DNA of 64,000 nt from an uncultured Clostridia bacterium. Lineage in GTDB: Bacteria > Bacillota > Clostridia > Saccharofermentanales > Saccharofermentanaceae. A program made the translations under genes and the position numbers. The stretch is from positions 181,747 through 245,746 of the forward strand of contig CAMYXF010000002.1 in NCBI GenBank assembly GCA_947303185.1. Direction: 5' to 3'. Below are positions 24,328 through 32,697 of the stretch, one piece after another (the stretch's first letter is position 1; the number at the start of each line of letters is the position of its first letter). Below the pieces are notes generated by a model that was not told the origin of the DNA, searched no databases, and saw nothing but the letters and a program-made list of their open reading frames with translations.

Positions 24328-25599
24328 TTATTCTTCGTCGTCATCATCGTCGTCATCGTCATCTGCGTATGAATCCTCAGTAGATTCTGTCTCTTCATCC
24401 GTAGGTTCCGTTGTTTCCGTATCGACTGTTGTAGTCTTCAAAAGAAGCTCTCTTGCATAGAGTCCGGCATCTGAAAGAAGTCCGTCAGGCCAGTGTCCGC
24501 CTTGCTTCTGGGCATCAGTATAGTTCTCTGCATTTAAGAGCAAAGCATTAGTATCATTATCGATATCACTTCCGATTCCGATGCTGCACCATGAGATACC
24601 GTTTGCCTCAAGGAACAGAGCCCACTTTTCGCTCTCATTTCTGAAGATACCGCCCTTAAGATTCTCAGTGCAGAAACTCCACTCTGTAATGAATACGCAC
24701 AATTCCTGTTCGAGAATAGCAGTGATATTGTCTCTCATTTCCTGCTTGTTGTTGCCTGAGAAAACGCGGCATCCGTAGATGATGTTTTCGAACTCAAGGC
24801 CTGATTCGGAAATAGCACTGATATCCTGTCCGTTATTCGGAACACCTACGATGACAATGCTGTTAGGATTGTTCTCTCTTACGGCATTGATAACTTCAGT
24901 AGCGAAAGGCTTGATCATGTCTTCCCACTCATTAGGAACTTCATCGGTATCTTCATCGGGTTCCTCATAGAAAAGCGGATAGTTATTAACCTCGTAAATG
25001 AGGTTGGGAAAATCAGAATAAATAGCAGAAAGTCTCTTGAAGAAATCTACACATGCTTCCTTGGTCTCTTCTGCATCATCGTAGTAAGCTACGTTCCAGT
25101 CAACGATGACGTAGATTCCCTGATCGATGCAGAGATCACAGATCTTGCAGACCATGTCGAAGTACTTGTCGGGATCTTTCAGATATCCTTCGATATCCTT
25201 ATCGCCTGTAAGCGCGATTCTGAGGACATCACAGCCCCAGTCTTCAGCAAGGGTCTTAACTACTTCTTCAGTGAAAAATCCTTCACAGTTCTGAATGCCG
25301 AAAGTGCTCATTCCCTTAAGGACTACTTCCTCACCTTCACTGTTTACGATCTTTGAACCGCTTACGCTTAAAACACCTGTATTCTCAACAATGCTGTCGG
25401 TTACAACAGCAACGCTTGAAGGCTCTGTTGCTTCCGGCGGAAGTGTCGGTTCAGTCTCTGTAGGTTCAGTCTCAATAGTAGTCTCCGTTGCAGTTGTAAT
25501 TGACGGTAAAGTTTCAGGTCCCAAATTGGTCGTACAGGAACAGAGCAAAATAGCCCCTGCAAGCCCTAAAACACTTATTCCGCGCAAAAGTTTATTCAT
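24328..25599 (-). CDS. GH5-like lipoprotein, probably catalytically inactive
   Basis: The start at 25599 (MNKLLRGISV, GAGG upstream) is preferred over the longer track start. The 423-residue protein has a lipoprotein signal (LLCSC), a Thr/Glu/Pro linker, a glycoside hydrolase 5 barrel (about 70-385) and a C-terminal acidic tail ending in about nine Asp. The GH5 landmarks are recognisable but altered. The acid/base motif NEP appears as NNYP in NLIYEVNNYP, so the catalytic Glu is Tyr by eye alignment. DWH appears as DWN and the HFY strand as RVF. The nucleophile Glu in FITEWSF is kept. It probably binds rather than cuts glycans. Confidence 0.8.
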   Translation of the reverse strand: MNKLLRGISVLGLAGAILLCSCTTNLGPETLPSITTATETTIETEPTETEPTLPPEATEPSSVAVVTDSIVENTGVLSVSGSKIVNSEGEEVVLKGMSTFGIQNCEGFFTEEVVKTLAEDWGCDVLRIALTGDKDIEGYLKDPDKYFDMVCKICDLCIDQGIYVIVDWNVAYYDDAEETKEACVDFFKRLSAIYSDFPNLIYEVNNYPLFYEEPDEDTDEVPNEWEDMIKPFATEVINAVRENNPNSIVIVGVPNNGQDISAISESGLEFENIIYGCRVFSGNNKQEMRDNITAILEQELCVFITEWSFCTENLKGGIFRNESEKWALFLEANGISWCSIGIGSDIDNDTNALLLNAENYTDAQKQGGHWPDGLLSDAGLYARELLLKTTTVDTETTEPTDEETESTEDSYADDDDDDDDDEE

Positions 25600-25803
25600 T
25601 TCCAAAATCCTCACAAAATTAATCAAAGACAGTAAAAAATCGAGTCTTTTTTAAATACTTTGACTATATAATCAGAAGTATTATAGAGCAAAGCAAACAA
25701 AAAACTAACAACACTTTATAATAATTTGTTAAGAGTGATGTTTTTTTGATACTTTTACTCTATAATATTGTTAAGAATAAACGATATCGGGAGTCGGAGA
25801 GTT

Positions 25804-26145
25804 ATGGCACGTACAGACGCGATCAAAGACAAAATCCTTAAACTCGGTTCGAAGCAGAAACTTGGAGCTTTGCTCAAGTATGCTGATAATGCAGAAGACG
25901 ATGTCCGTATGACTGTAGCAATGGCTATGGGCATGATCCCGAATTATGAGTCCGGAATGGCTCTTATTCCCCTTCTCCGTGACTCTTCTCCTATCGTCAG
26001 AGCTGCTGCCGCTACAGCTGCTGCAGACATCCACGCAAAGCACTGTGAAGAGTACGTTAAGAAGCTCGCTTTCGCTGATTCAGATCCTAACGTTAGACAG
26101 GTTGCAAAAGCCGCTTTCGATAAGCTTAAGGACAGCGTAGTCTGA
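25804..26145 (+). CDS. HEAT-repeat protein
   Basis: Start at ATG 25804 (GGGAG about ten bases upstream); the track start at 25768 is upstream of this. 113 residues made of about three HEAT-like helical repeats (SKQKLGALLKYADNAEDDVR, ALIPLLRDSSPIVRAAAAT, YVKKLAFADSDPNVRQVA). Such small HEAT proteins are protein-binding adaptors. A TATAAT at 25761 lies about 40 bp upstream. It is a single gene divergent from the GH5-like gene, ending in a strong terminator of the shared GTCTCA type. Confidence 0.82.
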   Translation: MARTDAIKDKILKLGSKQKLGALLKYADNAEDDVRMTVAMAMGMIPNYESGMALIPLLRDSSPIVRAAAATAAADIHAKHCEEYVKKLAFADSDPNVRQVAKAAFDKLKDSVV

Positions 26146-26168
26146 TAACAAATTAAAGTTGAATTTAT

Positions 26169-26200
26169 AAGGGTTGTCTCAAGTGAGGCAACCCTTATTT
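26169..26200 (+). terminator. terminator of the HEAT-repeat gene
   Basis: AAGGGTTGTCTCA / TGAGGCAACCCTT stem with a very short loop, then TATTTTATT. The single imperfect pair is U-G on the plus strand. It shares the GTCTCA / TGAGGC core. Confidence 0.85.
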
Positions 26201-26221
26201 TATTCCACATTTATCTTTTGG

Positions 26222-26312
26222 TTTCCTCCAAAGCATTAATTTTGTAACGCGTGGAGGAAAGAATTGTACTATATTTCCTCCAAATGTGGTTTTCCCAGCT
26301 ATGTGGAGGAAA
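26222..26312. repeat. tandem inverted-repeat array, arms TTTCCTCCA / TGGAGGAAA
   Basis: Two copies at 26222-26260 and 26304-ending 26312 (second starts 26274). Each has perfect 9-bp arms around a spacer of exactly 21 bp; the spacers differ almost completely. Start-to-start distance is 52 bp. It lies in a convergent gene junction between two terminators. See findings. Confidence 0.85.
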
Positions 26313-26327
26313 AAAATAGCATAAACA

Positions 26328-26355
26328 AAGGATGCCTCACTAATGTGACATCCTT
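26328..26355 (-). terminator. terminator of the LbH acyltransferase-like gene
   Basis: Minus strand AAGGATGTCAC / GTGAGGCATCCTT with a two-base bulge, followed by a T-rich run. A variant of the shared GTCTCA / TGAGGC terminator. Confidence 0.75.
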
Positions 26356-26374
26356 CGTTTTAACTTAAGTTAAA

Positions 26375-27037
26375 TTATTCCTCGATCGGAACGATGTGCT
26401 CTGCATCCTTGAAGATGTGCTTTTCAGGGATAACGCCTCTTACTCTTGAAAGAGGATATACTCTTGAGCCTCTGCCGATAACAGTACCGGGATTAAGAAC
26501 GCTCTGGCATCCTACTTCAACGTTATCGCCTACGATAGCTGCGAACTTCTTAAGGCCTGTCTCGATTACTTCATCACCGCTCTTAACACAAACGAGAGTC
26601 TTGTCAGACTTAACGTTGGATGTGATTGCGCCTGCGCCGAGGTGAGACTTGAATCCGAGGATGGAGTCGCCTACGTAGTTATAGTGAGGAACCTGAACGT
26701 TATCGCTGATGATTACATTCTTAAGCTCTGTGGAGTTACCGATAACGCACTTGCTGCCGATGAGGGCGCTGCCTCTGATAAATGCGCACTGGCGAACTTC
26801 TGTCTCAGGTCCGATGATGCAGGGTCCTGCAATGTATGCTGAATCGAAAACCTTGGCACTCTTTGCGATCCAGATTCCTTCGCCCTTGTTCTCGTAAACT
26901 TCAGGATCAAGTGTGGGACCTAAAGCGAGGATGAATTCCTTGATGAGAGGAAGTGCTTCCCAGGGATACTTCTTGTCTTCGAGGATCGGAGCTGCAAGTG
27001 TGTGTGTCAAATCGATAAGATCTTTTGTTTCTAACAT
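26375..27037 (-). CDS. left-handed beta-helix protein (GlmU C-terminal-like)
   Basis: 220 residues. After about 50 helical residues the protein is a hexapeptide-repeat left-handed beta helix (IWIAKSAKVFDSAYIAGPC, IGPETEVRQCAFIRGSALIG, VIGNSTELKNVIISDNVQV), the fold of acyltransferases and of the GlmU C-terminal half. There is no nucleotidyltransferase domain. It lies 47 bp downstream of the cdaA-cdaR fusion. In other Firmicutes cdaA-cdaR is followed by glmM, so a link to amino-sugar or cell-wall precursor synthesis is plausible, but this protein is not GlmM. RBS AAAGGAT seven bases before ATG. Confidence 0.8.
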   Translation of the reverse strand: MLETKDLIDLTHTLAAPILEDKKYPWEALPLIKEFILALGPTLDPEVYENKGEGIWIAKSAKVFDSAYIAGPCIIGPETEVRQCAFIRGSALIGSKCVIGNSTELKNVIISDNVQVPHYNYVGDSILGFKSHLGAGAITSNVKSDKTLVCVKSGDEVIETGLKKFAAIVGDNVEVGCQSVLNPGTVIGRGSRVYPLSRVRGVIPEKHIFKDAEHIVPIEE

Positions 27038-27084
27038 GTTTTATATCCTTTCTGTCCTCTAAATTGTATGGACAATAGAATCCG

Positions 27085-28575
27085 TTAGTTGGAAGAATAT
27101 ACCGTTACTGATATAGTCTCCGGCAGCTGACGCTCGACACGGAAATAGATGTTTCCGTCAGCACTCGATACCGTGATCGGAAGTTCTACGACACCTACGT
27201 CGCCTTCTGAGATCTCAGAGTAATCGATGGATACAACGATATCGTCAACTGTAAGCTTGTTGATGGTTCCTGCTCGTCCTACGATCTCAAGATCAACGGA
27301 CTTGATCGGGTAAGAAACTTCGGCGTTATCGGGAAGATTCTGATACTGGCTGATCGGAACCGTGATAGTTCTTGTAACAACAGGGTTGTTGATAACCTGG
27401 ATATATATCCACAGGAAAAGTGACATGAAGAACGAGAGAACGATGAAGATGATCTTCGTAGGTGTTCCGACTTTGTCAGAGTTGGATGCCTGATCAGCTT
27501 CTTTTGTTCTGATGGTGATCGGAACTGAGCTCTCACCTGCTACCTCAACCTGTGTTGTAGGAACAGCTGTTGCTGCAGCGGCTGCTGCGGCCTTTGTTTT
27601 CGAAGCCTTGCCGACATCTTCCTGGCTCAATACTTCTACGTCAGCATCTTTATTCTTGCCGCGGAACTTGTCGAGGATCTTGTCGACGAATGTCTTCTGT
27701 TCACCGCCGTATTCCTTAAGGCCTAAGAGATATGAGAGGTTTGCCTCGAGCTCTCTTGTGGATCTCATCTCGAAAAGTCTGCCGTTAACTGCGATGGAGG
27801 TCTTACCTCTCTCCTCAGATACGACAACTGCAACAGTATCACCCATCTCACTTGCGCCGACTGCGGCTCTGTGACGTGTTCCTGAGCGCTCAAGCGAATG
27901 CATCGTAACGGAGAGCGGGACATGGCATCTTGCTGCGATGATCCTGCCGTCTCTGATAAGAAGGCCGCCGTCGTGCATGGGTGAACCCTTATAGAAAATG
28001 CTCTGCAATACAGAGTTTGTGACTTCGGAATCGAATGTGACTACGTTCTCCTGTGAAAGGAGCTCGTCAAGTCTTGTACGTCTCTCGATAAGGATAAGAG
28101 CGCCGGTATATGTTCTGGACATCTCTTTGCAAGCGGCGCTTATCTCTTTAATGAATGAGTTGAGTTCTTCCTTTGTCATGATGGACTCGCTGTGTCTGAA
28201 CGGATTAGCCGCATTGGACGTACGGAGACCCACAGTCTCCAAAGCTCTTCTGAGCTCAGGCTGGAAGAGTACTACGAACAGGATCGCAACGATATAAAGG
28301 AGTCTGTTAAACAGGAATCCGACCATGTCGAGTCCGAGAACGCCGCAGAAAGCAACGAACATAAGGATAAGAACGATACCCTTGATGAGCTGCCATGCTC
28401 TGGTCTGTCTGATGAACATCAGGAGCGTATAAAAAAGGAACGTTACGAGCGCGATATCGAATGCGTAACGGATAAAATCCCATACGCTGCCAAAGAAGAG
28501 CGTGCCTTTAGAAAGGCTGTTAAAAAGCTCTCCCAAGAATTCGAATATCTGAGTGATGATAGATGTGTTGGACAT
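27085..28575 (-). CDS. cdaA: fused diadenylate cyclase CdaA with C-terminal CdaR (YbbR) domain
   Basis: The ATG at 28575 with AAGGA upstream is the start; the track start is the adjacent TTG. The 496 residues begin with three membrane spans (about 35-110). A DAC (DisA_N) domain follows with MHDGGLLIRDG near 200 and GTRHRAAVG near 233, the two catalytic motifs for making c-di-AMP from two ATP. After an Ala/Lys-rich linker comes a fourth membrane span (IIFIVLSFFMSLFLWIYI, about 372-393) and one extracytoplasmic YbbR domain, the domain of CdaR that normally regulates CdaA as a separate protein. Here both are one polypeptide. c-di-AMP controls potassium, osmolyte and cell-wall balance. Confidence 0.92.
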   Translation of the reverse strand: MSNTSIITQIFEFLGELFNSLSKGTLFFGSVWDFIRYAFDIALVTFLFYTLLMFIRQTRAWQLIKGIVLILMFVAFCGVLGLDMVGFLFNRLLYIVAILFVVLFQPELRRALETVGLRTSNAANPFRHSESIMTKEELNSFIKEISAACKEMSRTYTGALILIERRTRLDELLSQENVVTFDSEVTNSVLQSIFYKGSPMHDGGLLIRDGRIIAARCHVPLSVTMHSLERSGTRHRAAVGASEMGDTVAVVVSEERGKTSIAVNGRLFEMRSTRELEANLSYLLGLKEYGGEQKTFVDKILDKFRGKNKDADVEVLSQEDVGKASKTKAAAAAAATAVPTTQVEVAGESSVPITIRTKEADQASNSDKVGTPTKIIFIVLSFFMSLFLWIYIQVINNPVVTRTITVPISQYQNLPDNAEVSYPIKSVDLEIVGRAGTINKLTVDDIVVSIDYSEISEGDVGVVELPITVSSADGNIYFRVERQLPETISVTVYSSN

Positions 28576-28661
28576 CAACCGGTCCTTCTTCCCTAACGCT
28601 TATCTTATTTAGTATAACATAAGGGACCAAAATCAATGTCGGTAAATTTGTATTATCGGCA

Positions 28662-30014
28662 TTAAGTTCCTGACGTTTCTGTAGTTTCAACAGCGTAAGT
28701 CTGTCTTGTCTGCTCAGCCCTGAAAGCATCGTATGCAGCAGGTGTCATGCCCTTGTCTGAACCCTTGAGCAGAGCTTCGCAGATGATGAAAGCCACGCAG
28801 TTGATCCTTATCTGGAGTCTGTCACCGCTGCAGTCGATCTCACCGTCGCCGTTGCGGTCGTAATCTTCCTCTACGAGAACGGAATCCAGGAATGCCGTGC
28901 TGTCGGCAGGCGTTCTTCTGATGTTTCCGCCGTAATCCTGAAGACTCAGGTTCTTGGTCTCTTTCATCTGGTCGTAAGTCGTGAAGTTATATTCATAGCT
29001 CTCGAAATATACAACAGGTATCATGCGGTCATCGAAAACCTTGAAATCCGATACCGTCTTCGGCATTTCCTTGAAGATATCGTTAACGCCGTCATCGTCA
29101 ACATCGACCTTGATACCGGACTCGTTGTAATAGAGATCGAATCCGTAATTCGTATAAAGAGTATTGGAGAAGCATACGTCGTAAGCCTGATAGAGCTTTC
29201 TTCTCATCTCATATCTTCTCGTTGAAATAAGTGACTTATAGCCTGAAGATGCATATACCTTGTCGCCTGCGTAAAGGCTGTCGACATCGTACATAACGTC
29301 GATGCTGTGCTGTTCTTCATATGAAAGGGACTGATAGAAAGCTTCAGCTCCTGTGAAGTTATCTGTACCGGCGCCGAAGAATACAAACCAGACATCGAAG
29401 CCGACGTTGGAATATTCCTTGAAAGCCATAAGAGCTGTCAGGACACAGGCTGTACCGGAAGCATTATCGGAGATGCCGTCATATCTGAATTCAGGCTCTT
29501 CCTCTTCTTCATCCTCGTCCTCATCGTCGTAGTCTTCGTCATCGTAATCTTCATCATCTTCGTCGTAGTCTTCATCGTCATACTCTTCTTCGTCATCTCT
29601 GTATTCGGAATAAAGATCAGCGTCATAATGAGTACCGATGATAGCAACTCTGTGCTCAAGCACAAAAGTGCCGTCGTCCTGGGCGCAGTAAAAACCTGTT
29701 CCCTCGACTTTAACGATGTAGTTGGCAGATGTTCCGCCGGAACCCTGGAAACTCTGAACTTCGGGTGTATAGCCGAGTTCCTTAATCTTTTCCTCAATAT
29801 AGGCACCGGTCTGTGACTCTCCTGTTGAATAAGCACGTCTGTCAGGGAACTTGGAAGCAATCTCCCTGGCGATGTCAGAACCGTATGTGCCATAATCTGC
29901 AGGCTTTCCGTCGTTCTTGTTCTTATTCTTACAAGAAGTCAGGAGCAAAGGCTGTGCCATTAACGTGACACAGGTTGCTGCAGCTATTACCTTTTTGATC
30001 AAATCACTTTTCAT
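28662..30014 (-). CDS. M28-family peptidase-like lipoprotein with acidic insertion, probably inactive
   Basis: 450 residues. Signal with lipobox LLLTSC, then an M28 aminopeptidase-like fold. Zinc-site motifs GTHYDAD (near 128) and GISDNASG (near 184) are kept. The next motif, normally GAEE..G with a catalytic and a zinc Glu, reads FFGAGTDNFTGAEAF, so both Glu appear replaced. Between the first two motifs is an insertion of about 35 Asp, Glu and Tyr residues (DDEDYDEDDEDYDD). It may be a binding protein. A second acidic motif, DYDRNGDGEIDC, looks like a calcium loop. There is no clear Shine-Dalgarno; TATAAT lies nine bases before the ATG. Confidence 0.78.
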   Translation of the reverse strand: MKSDLIKKVIAAATCVTLMAQPLLLTSCKNKNKNDGKPADYGTYGSDIAREIASKFPDRRAYSTGESQTGAYIEEKIKELGYTPEVQSFQGSGGTSANYIVKVEGTGFYCAQDDGTFVLEHRVAIIGTHYDADLYSEYRDDEEEYDDEDYDEDDEDYDDEDYDDEDEDEEEEEPEFRYDGISDNASGTACVLTALMAFKEYSNVGFDVWFVFFGAGTDNFTGAEAFYQSLSYEEQHSIDVMYDVDSLYAGDKVYASSGYKSLISTRRYEMRRKLYQAYDVCFSNTLYTNYGFDLYYNESGIKVDVDDDGVNDIFKEMPKTVSDFKVFDDRMIPVVYFESYEYNFTTYDQMKETKNLSLQDYGGNIRRTPADSTAFLDSVLVEEDYDRNGDGEIDCSGDRLQIRINCVAFIICEALLKGSDKGMTPAAYDAFRAEQTRQTYAVETTETSGT

Positions 30015-30031
30015 AACTTGCGTATTATACC

Positions 30032-31132
30032 CTAAACTTCCTCTTCATTTGAGGCAATCGTTGAAGATGCGGGCGCAATCTTCTTAAGCCTGTCCTCAAG
30101 GATCGTCAAAGCCTCGTCAGTTGAGGGATTCTTGATGGCCCAGCTTCCCTTGCCGTCCTTTTCCTCATAGCAGACCAGTGGCTTGTCGGTGCCGGAGCCT
30201 TTTCGATATGAATCCTTAAGCGAATTCATGATGGCGTTAAAGCTTACTCCCTTAAGTTCCGTGGGGAGACCGAGCTTGATATAGATTGCGGAAATGGCCG
30301 TTCTTGCCTTGTCCGGCACGGTCGCGAAAAGACTTAATGCCAGGGCCTCGCCCTCCGAATAGTTCATGAACCTGAAGTAGCCCTCGACAGCCTCCGACAG
30401 CTCGCTTCCAAGTGTCAGGAGCACGGGATTCTTCCTGTCTATCGCTGCCCTTGCGGCATATACGCGGTTAAGGAAAACCCTGATGTCTGAAAGGCTTGAG
30501 CCTGAGAGCTCGATGAGATCCGTCAGAAGTCCGAAATCAGCCAGCAGCGCGTATCTTATGATCTGCGAATATCCGTTGGGAATGTACTTCTTGGGAACCG
30601 TCGAAAGATACTTGGGATCTATAAATACGGCCGTCTGTGAGATCTCTATTGATGCCGTATTCTTGCGGCTTCCGGAGTTAAGGTAAGCCTTATCTGAACA
30701 GCTCGTCTCAGCCATGGATGAAAGCGTCGTCGGAACCACTATAAACCTGGACTTACCGGTATAAAGAGCCGATGCAAAAGCCGCGATGTCAATGACTGCG
30801 CCGCCTCCGAATGCGATTATCCAGTCGTTGCTGTTAAGACCGAAGTCGGCAAGCTCTTTAATGACGTAGTTAACCTGCGAAAGGTTCTTGTTCTGTTCGC
30901 CCTCTTCTATGGTGATGAGGCAGGGCTTAATGTTCCTTATGACGAACTGCTTCTCAAAAGCGTTGTAATAGTAACCGCTTACCTGTCTGTCGGATATTAT
31001 CGCAACCTTGATCTCCTGACCTGAGAGATCTTTGTTGTCGTACTGCTCAAGGATAAATCCGGCTACGAACTCTTCGGCAATACCGCTTCCGGTAAAGCAG
31101 TCATAGCTGCGGTTGCAATCAAGTCTGTCCAA
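30032..31132 (-). CDS. 3-dehydroquinate synthase-like protein (AroB family), metal site lost
   Basis: The track ORF runs back over gltX. A TTG start at 31132 (AAAGGAGCC eight bases upstream) gives 366 residues, the normal AroB length. The NAD-binding GGGAVIDIAAFASALYTG and VVPTTLSSMAETS strands match AroB. The zinc ligands do not: the AEVIK Glu is Gln (SQIIRYALL), the GHTFGHA His are Ser and Glu (GSELSEAV), and the HGEAVA His is Glu (SEGEALALSL). It is therefore unlikely to make dehydroquinate and may be a different sugar-phosphate cyclase-like protein or a non-enzyme. It is divergent from gltX and 17 bp upstream of the M28-like gene. Confidence 0.75.
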   Translation of the reverse strand: MDRLDCNRSYDCFTGSGIAEEFVAGFILEQYDNKDLSGQEIKVAIISDRQVSGYYYNAFEKQFVIRNIKPCLITIEEGEQNKNLSQVNYVIKELADFGLNSNDWIIAFGGGAVIDIAAFASALYTGKSRFIVVPTTLSSMAETSCSDKAYLNSGSRKNTASIEISQTAVFIDPKYLSTVPKKYIPNGYSQIIRYALLADFGLLTDLIELSGSSLSDIRVFLNRVYAARAAIDRKNPVLLTLGSELSEAVEGYFRFMNYSEGEALALSLFATVPDKARTAISAIYIKLGLPTELKGVSFNAIMNSLKDSYRKGSGTDKPLVCYEEKDGKGSWAIKNPSTDEALTILEDRLKKIAPASSTIASNEEEV

Positions 31133-31165
31133 GCTTTTAAGGCTCCTTTCGCTTGCAAAATCAAT

Positions 31166-31193
31166 TTGTATATTAACACAAAAGTGATAAAAT
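31166..31193 (+). promoter_or_regulatory. promoter of gltX-glnS
   Basis: TTGTAT, 16 bp, TAAAAT, about 35 bp before the gltX ATG. No T-box or other leader structure fits in the short 5' region. Confidence 0.55.
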
Positions 31194-31228
31194 AAACGCT
31201 CAGGTAATTTATTTAATAGAGGTTGTAT

Positions 31229-32680
31229 ATGAAAATAAGAACGAGATTCGCACCCAGCCCTACGGGTTTTATGCATGTCGGTAATCTTCGCACCGCACTT
31301 TATGAATACCTTACGGCCAAGCATGAAAACGGCACTTTTGTCTTGAGAATCGAAGACACAGACCGTGAGCGTTATGTTGAGGGAGCAACTCAAGTAATAT
31401 ATGACACAATGAAGCTCGCAGGACTTGAGCACGACGAAGGTCCTGATATCGGCGGCGAGTTCGGCCCTTATGTCCAGAGCGAGAGACTTTCAATGTATAA
31501 GCCTTATGCCGAGCAGCTCGTTGAACAGGGTAAAGCATACAGATGCTTCTGCACAAAGGAGCGCCTTGAGGCATTGAAGGAGAATGCTCCTGAGGGTACA
31601 GGTTACGACCGTCACTGCAGAGACCTCTCTGCTGAAGAGATCCAGAAGAACCTTGATGCAGGCATGCCCTACGTCATCCGACAAAAAATGCCTTTGACAG
31701 GCTCCACTTCTTACCACGATCTCGTTTACGGCGACATCACGTTCCCCAACGAGGATCTCGACGACCAGGTACTTATCAAGACAGACGGCTTCCCTACTTA
31801 TAACTTCGCAAACGTTATCGATGACCACACAATGGGAATCACACACGTTGTAAGAGGATCCGAGTATCTTTCATCCACACCGAAGTACAACCTCCTCTAC
31901 GAGGCATTCGGTTGGGAGATCCCCACATACATCCACCTGCCGCTCATCATGGGCAAGTCAGTTGACGAGGAAGGCAACGAGGTAATCTCCAAGCTTTCAA
32001 AGCGTCACGGATCAACAGGATTTATGGACCTTATAAACGAAGGATACCTGCCTGAGGCGATCATCAACTACATCGCACTCCTCGGCTGGGCTCCCAAGGA
32101 TACAAGAGAGATCTTCTCACTTAAGGAACTTATCGAAGCATTCGACATCAACGGCATCTCCAAGTCACCTGCCGTATTCGACTACGATAAGCTCTCATGG
32201 GTTAACCAGGAACACATCAAGGCTATGTCCGACGAGGAATTCCTTGAGCACGCAAAGCCCTTCTACGATGAGGCCGGCGTTGACGCTTCCTGCTATGCCC
32301 TTCTCGCTGAACTTTTAAAGCCCCGTATCGCTAAGTTCACAGAGATCACAGAGAAGCTTTCTTTCATTAAGGAGTACGGCGACTTCGAGCTCGAACTCTT
32401 CGAGCACAAGAAGAGCAAGTCCACTATCGAATCTTCCAAGCAGATGCTCGAAAAGGCTATCCCCGTACTCGAGCAGCTCGACTGGGACAGAGACGTGATC
32501 ACAGAAGCAATGAAGACTCTCGCAGAGGGCCTCGAAGTTAAGAATTCCGTGGTTATGTGGCCCGTACGTATCGCTGCAGCAGGCGTTGCCGTAACGCCCG
32601 GCGGATGCGCTGAAGTTATGCTCCTCCTCGGTAAGGAAGAGTCACTCAGACGAATCAAATATGCTTATTCAAGACTTTAA
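31229..32680 (+). CDS. gltX: glutamyl-tRNA synthetase
   Basis: The ATG at 31229 (AGAGG six bases upstream) gives 483 residues; the track start is an upstream TTG. The class I Rossmann motifs are [15 protein letters not shown] (HIGH variant) and SKLSKRHGS (KMSKS variant). The anticodon-binding helical domain follows from about residue 330. It charges tRNA-Glu. It is followed 17 bp later by a glutaminyl-tRNA synthetase, so the two make a small operon. Confidence 0.97.
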   Translation: MKIRTRFAPSPTGFMHVGNLRTALYEYLTAKHENGTFVLRIEDTDRERYVEGATQVIYDTMKLAGLEHDEGPDIGGEFGPYVQSERLSMYKPYAEQLVEQGKAYRCFCTKERLEALKENAPEGTGYDRHCRDLSAEEIQKNLDAGMPYVIRQKMPLTGSTSYHDLVYGDITFPNEDLDDQVLIKTDGFPTYNFANVIDDHTMGITHVVRGSEYLSSTPKYNLLYEAFGWEIPTYIHLPLIMGKSVDEEGNEVISKLSKRHGSTGFMDLINEGYLPEAIINYIALLGWAPKDTREIFSLKELIEAFDINGISKSPAVFDYDKLSWVNQEHIKAMSDEEFLEHAKPFYDEAGVDASCYALLAELLKPRIAKFTEITEKLSFIKEYGDFELELFEHKKSKSTIESSKQMLEKAIPVLEQLDWDRDVITEAMKTLAEGLEVKNSVVMWPVRIAAAGVAVTPGGCAEVMLLLGKEESLRRIKYAYSRL

Positions 32681-32697
32681 TTCGGGAGAATATTTAT

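Noticed and set aside
30032-31432. 466-aa version of the AroB-like ORF
   Set aside because: It would overlap gltX from the opposite strand; the TTG at 31132 with a good RBS gives the family length.
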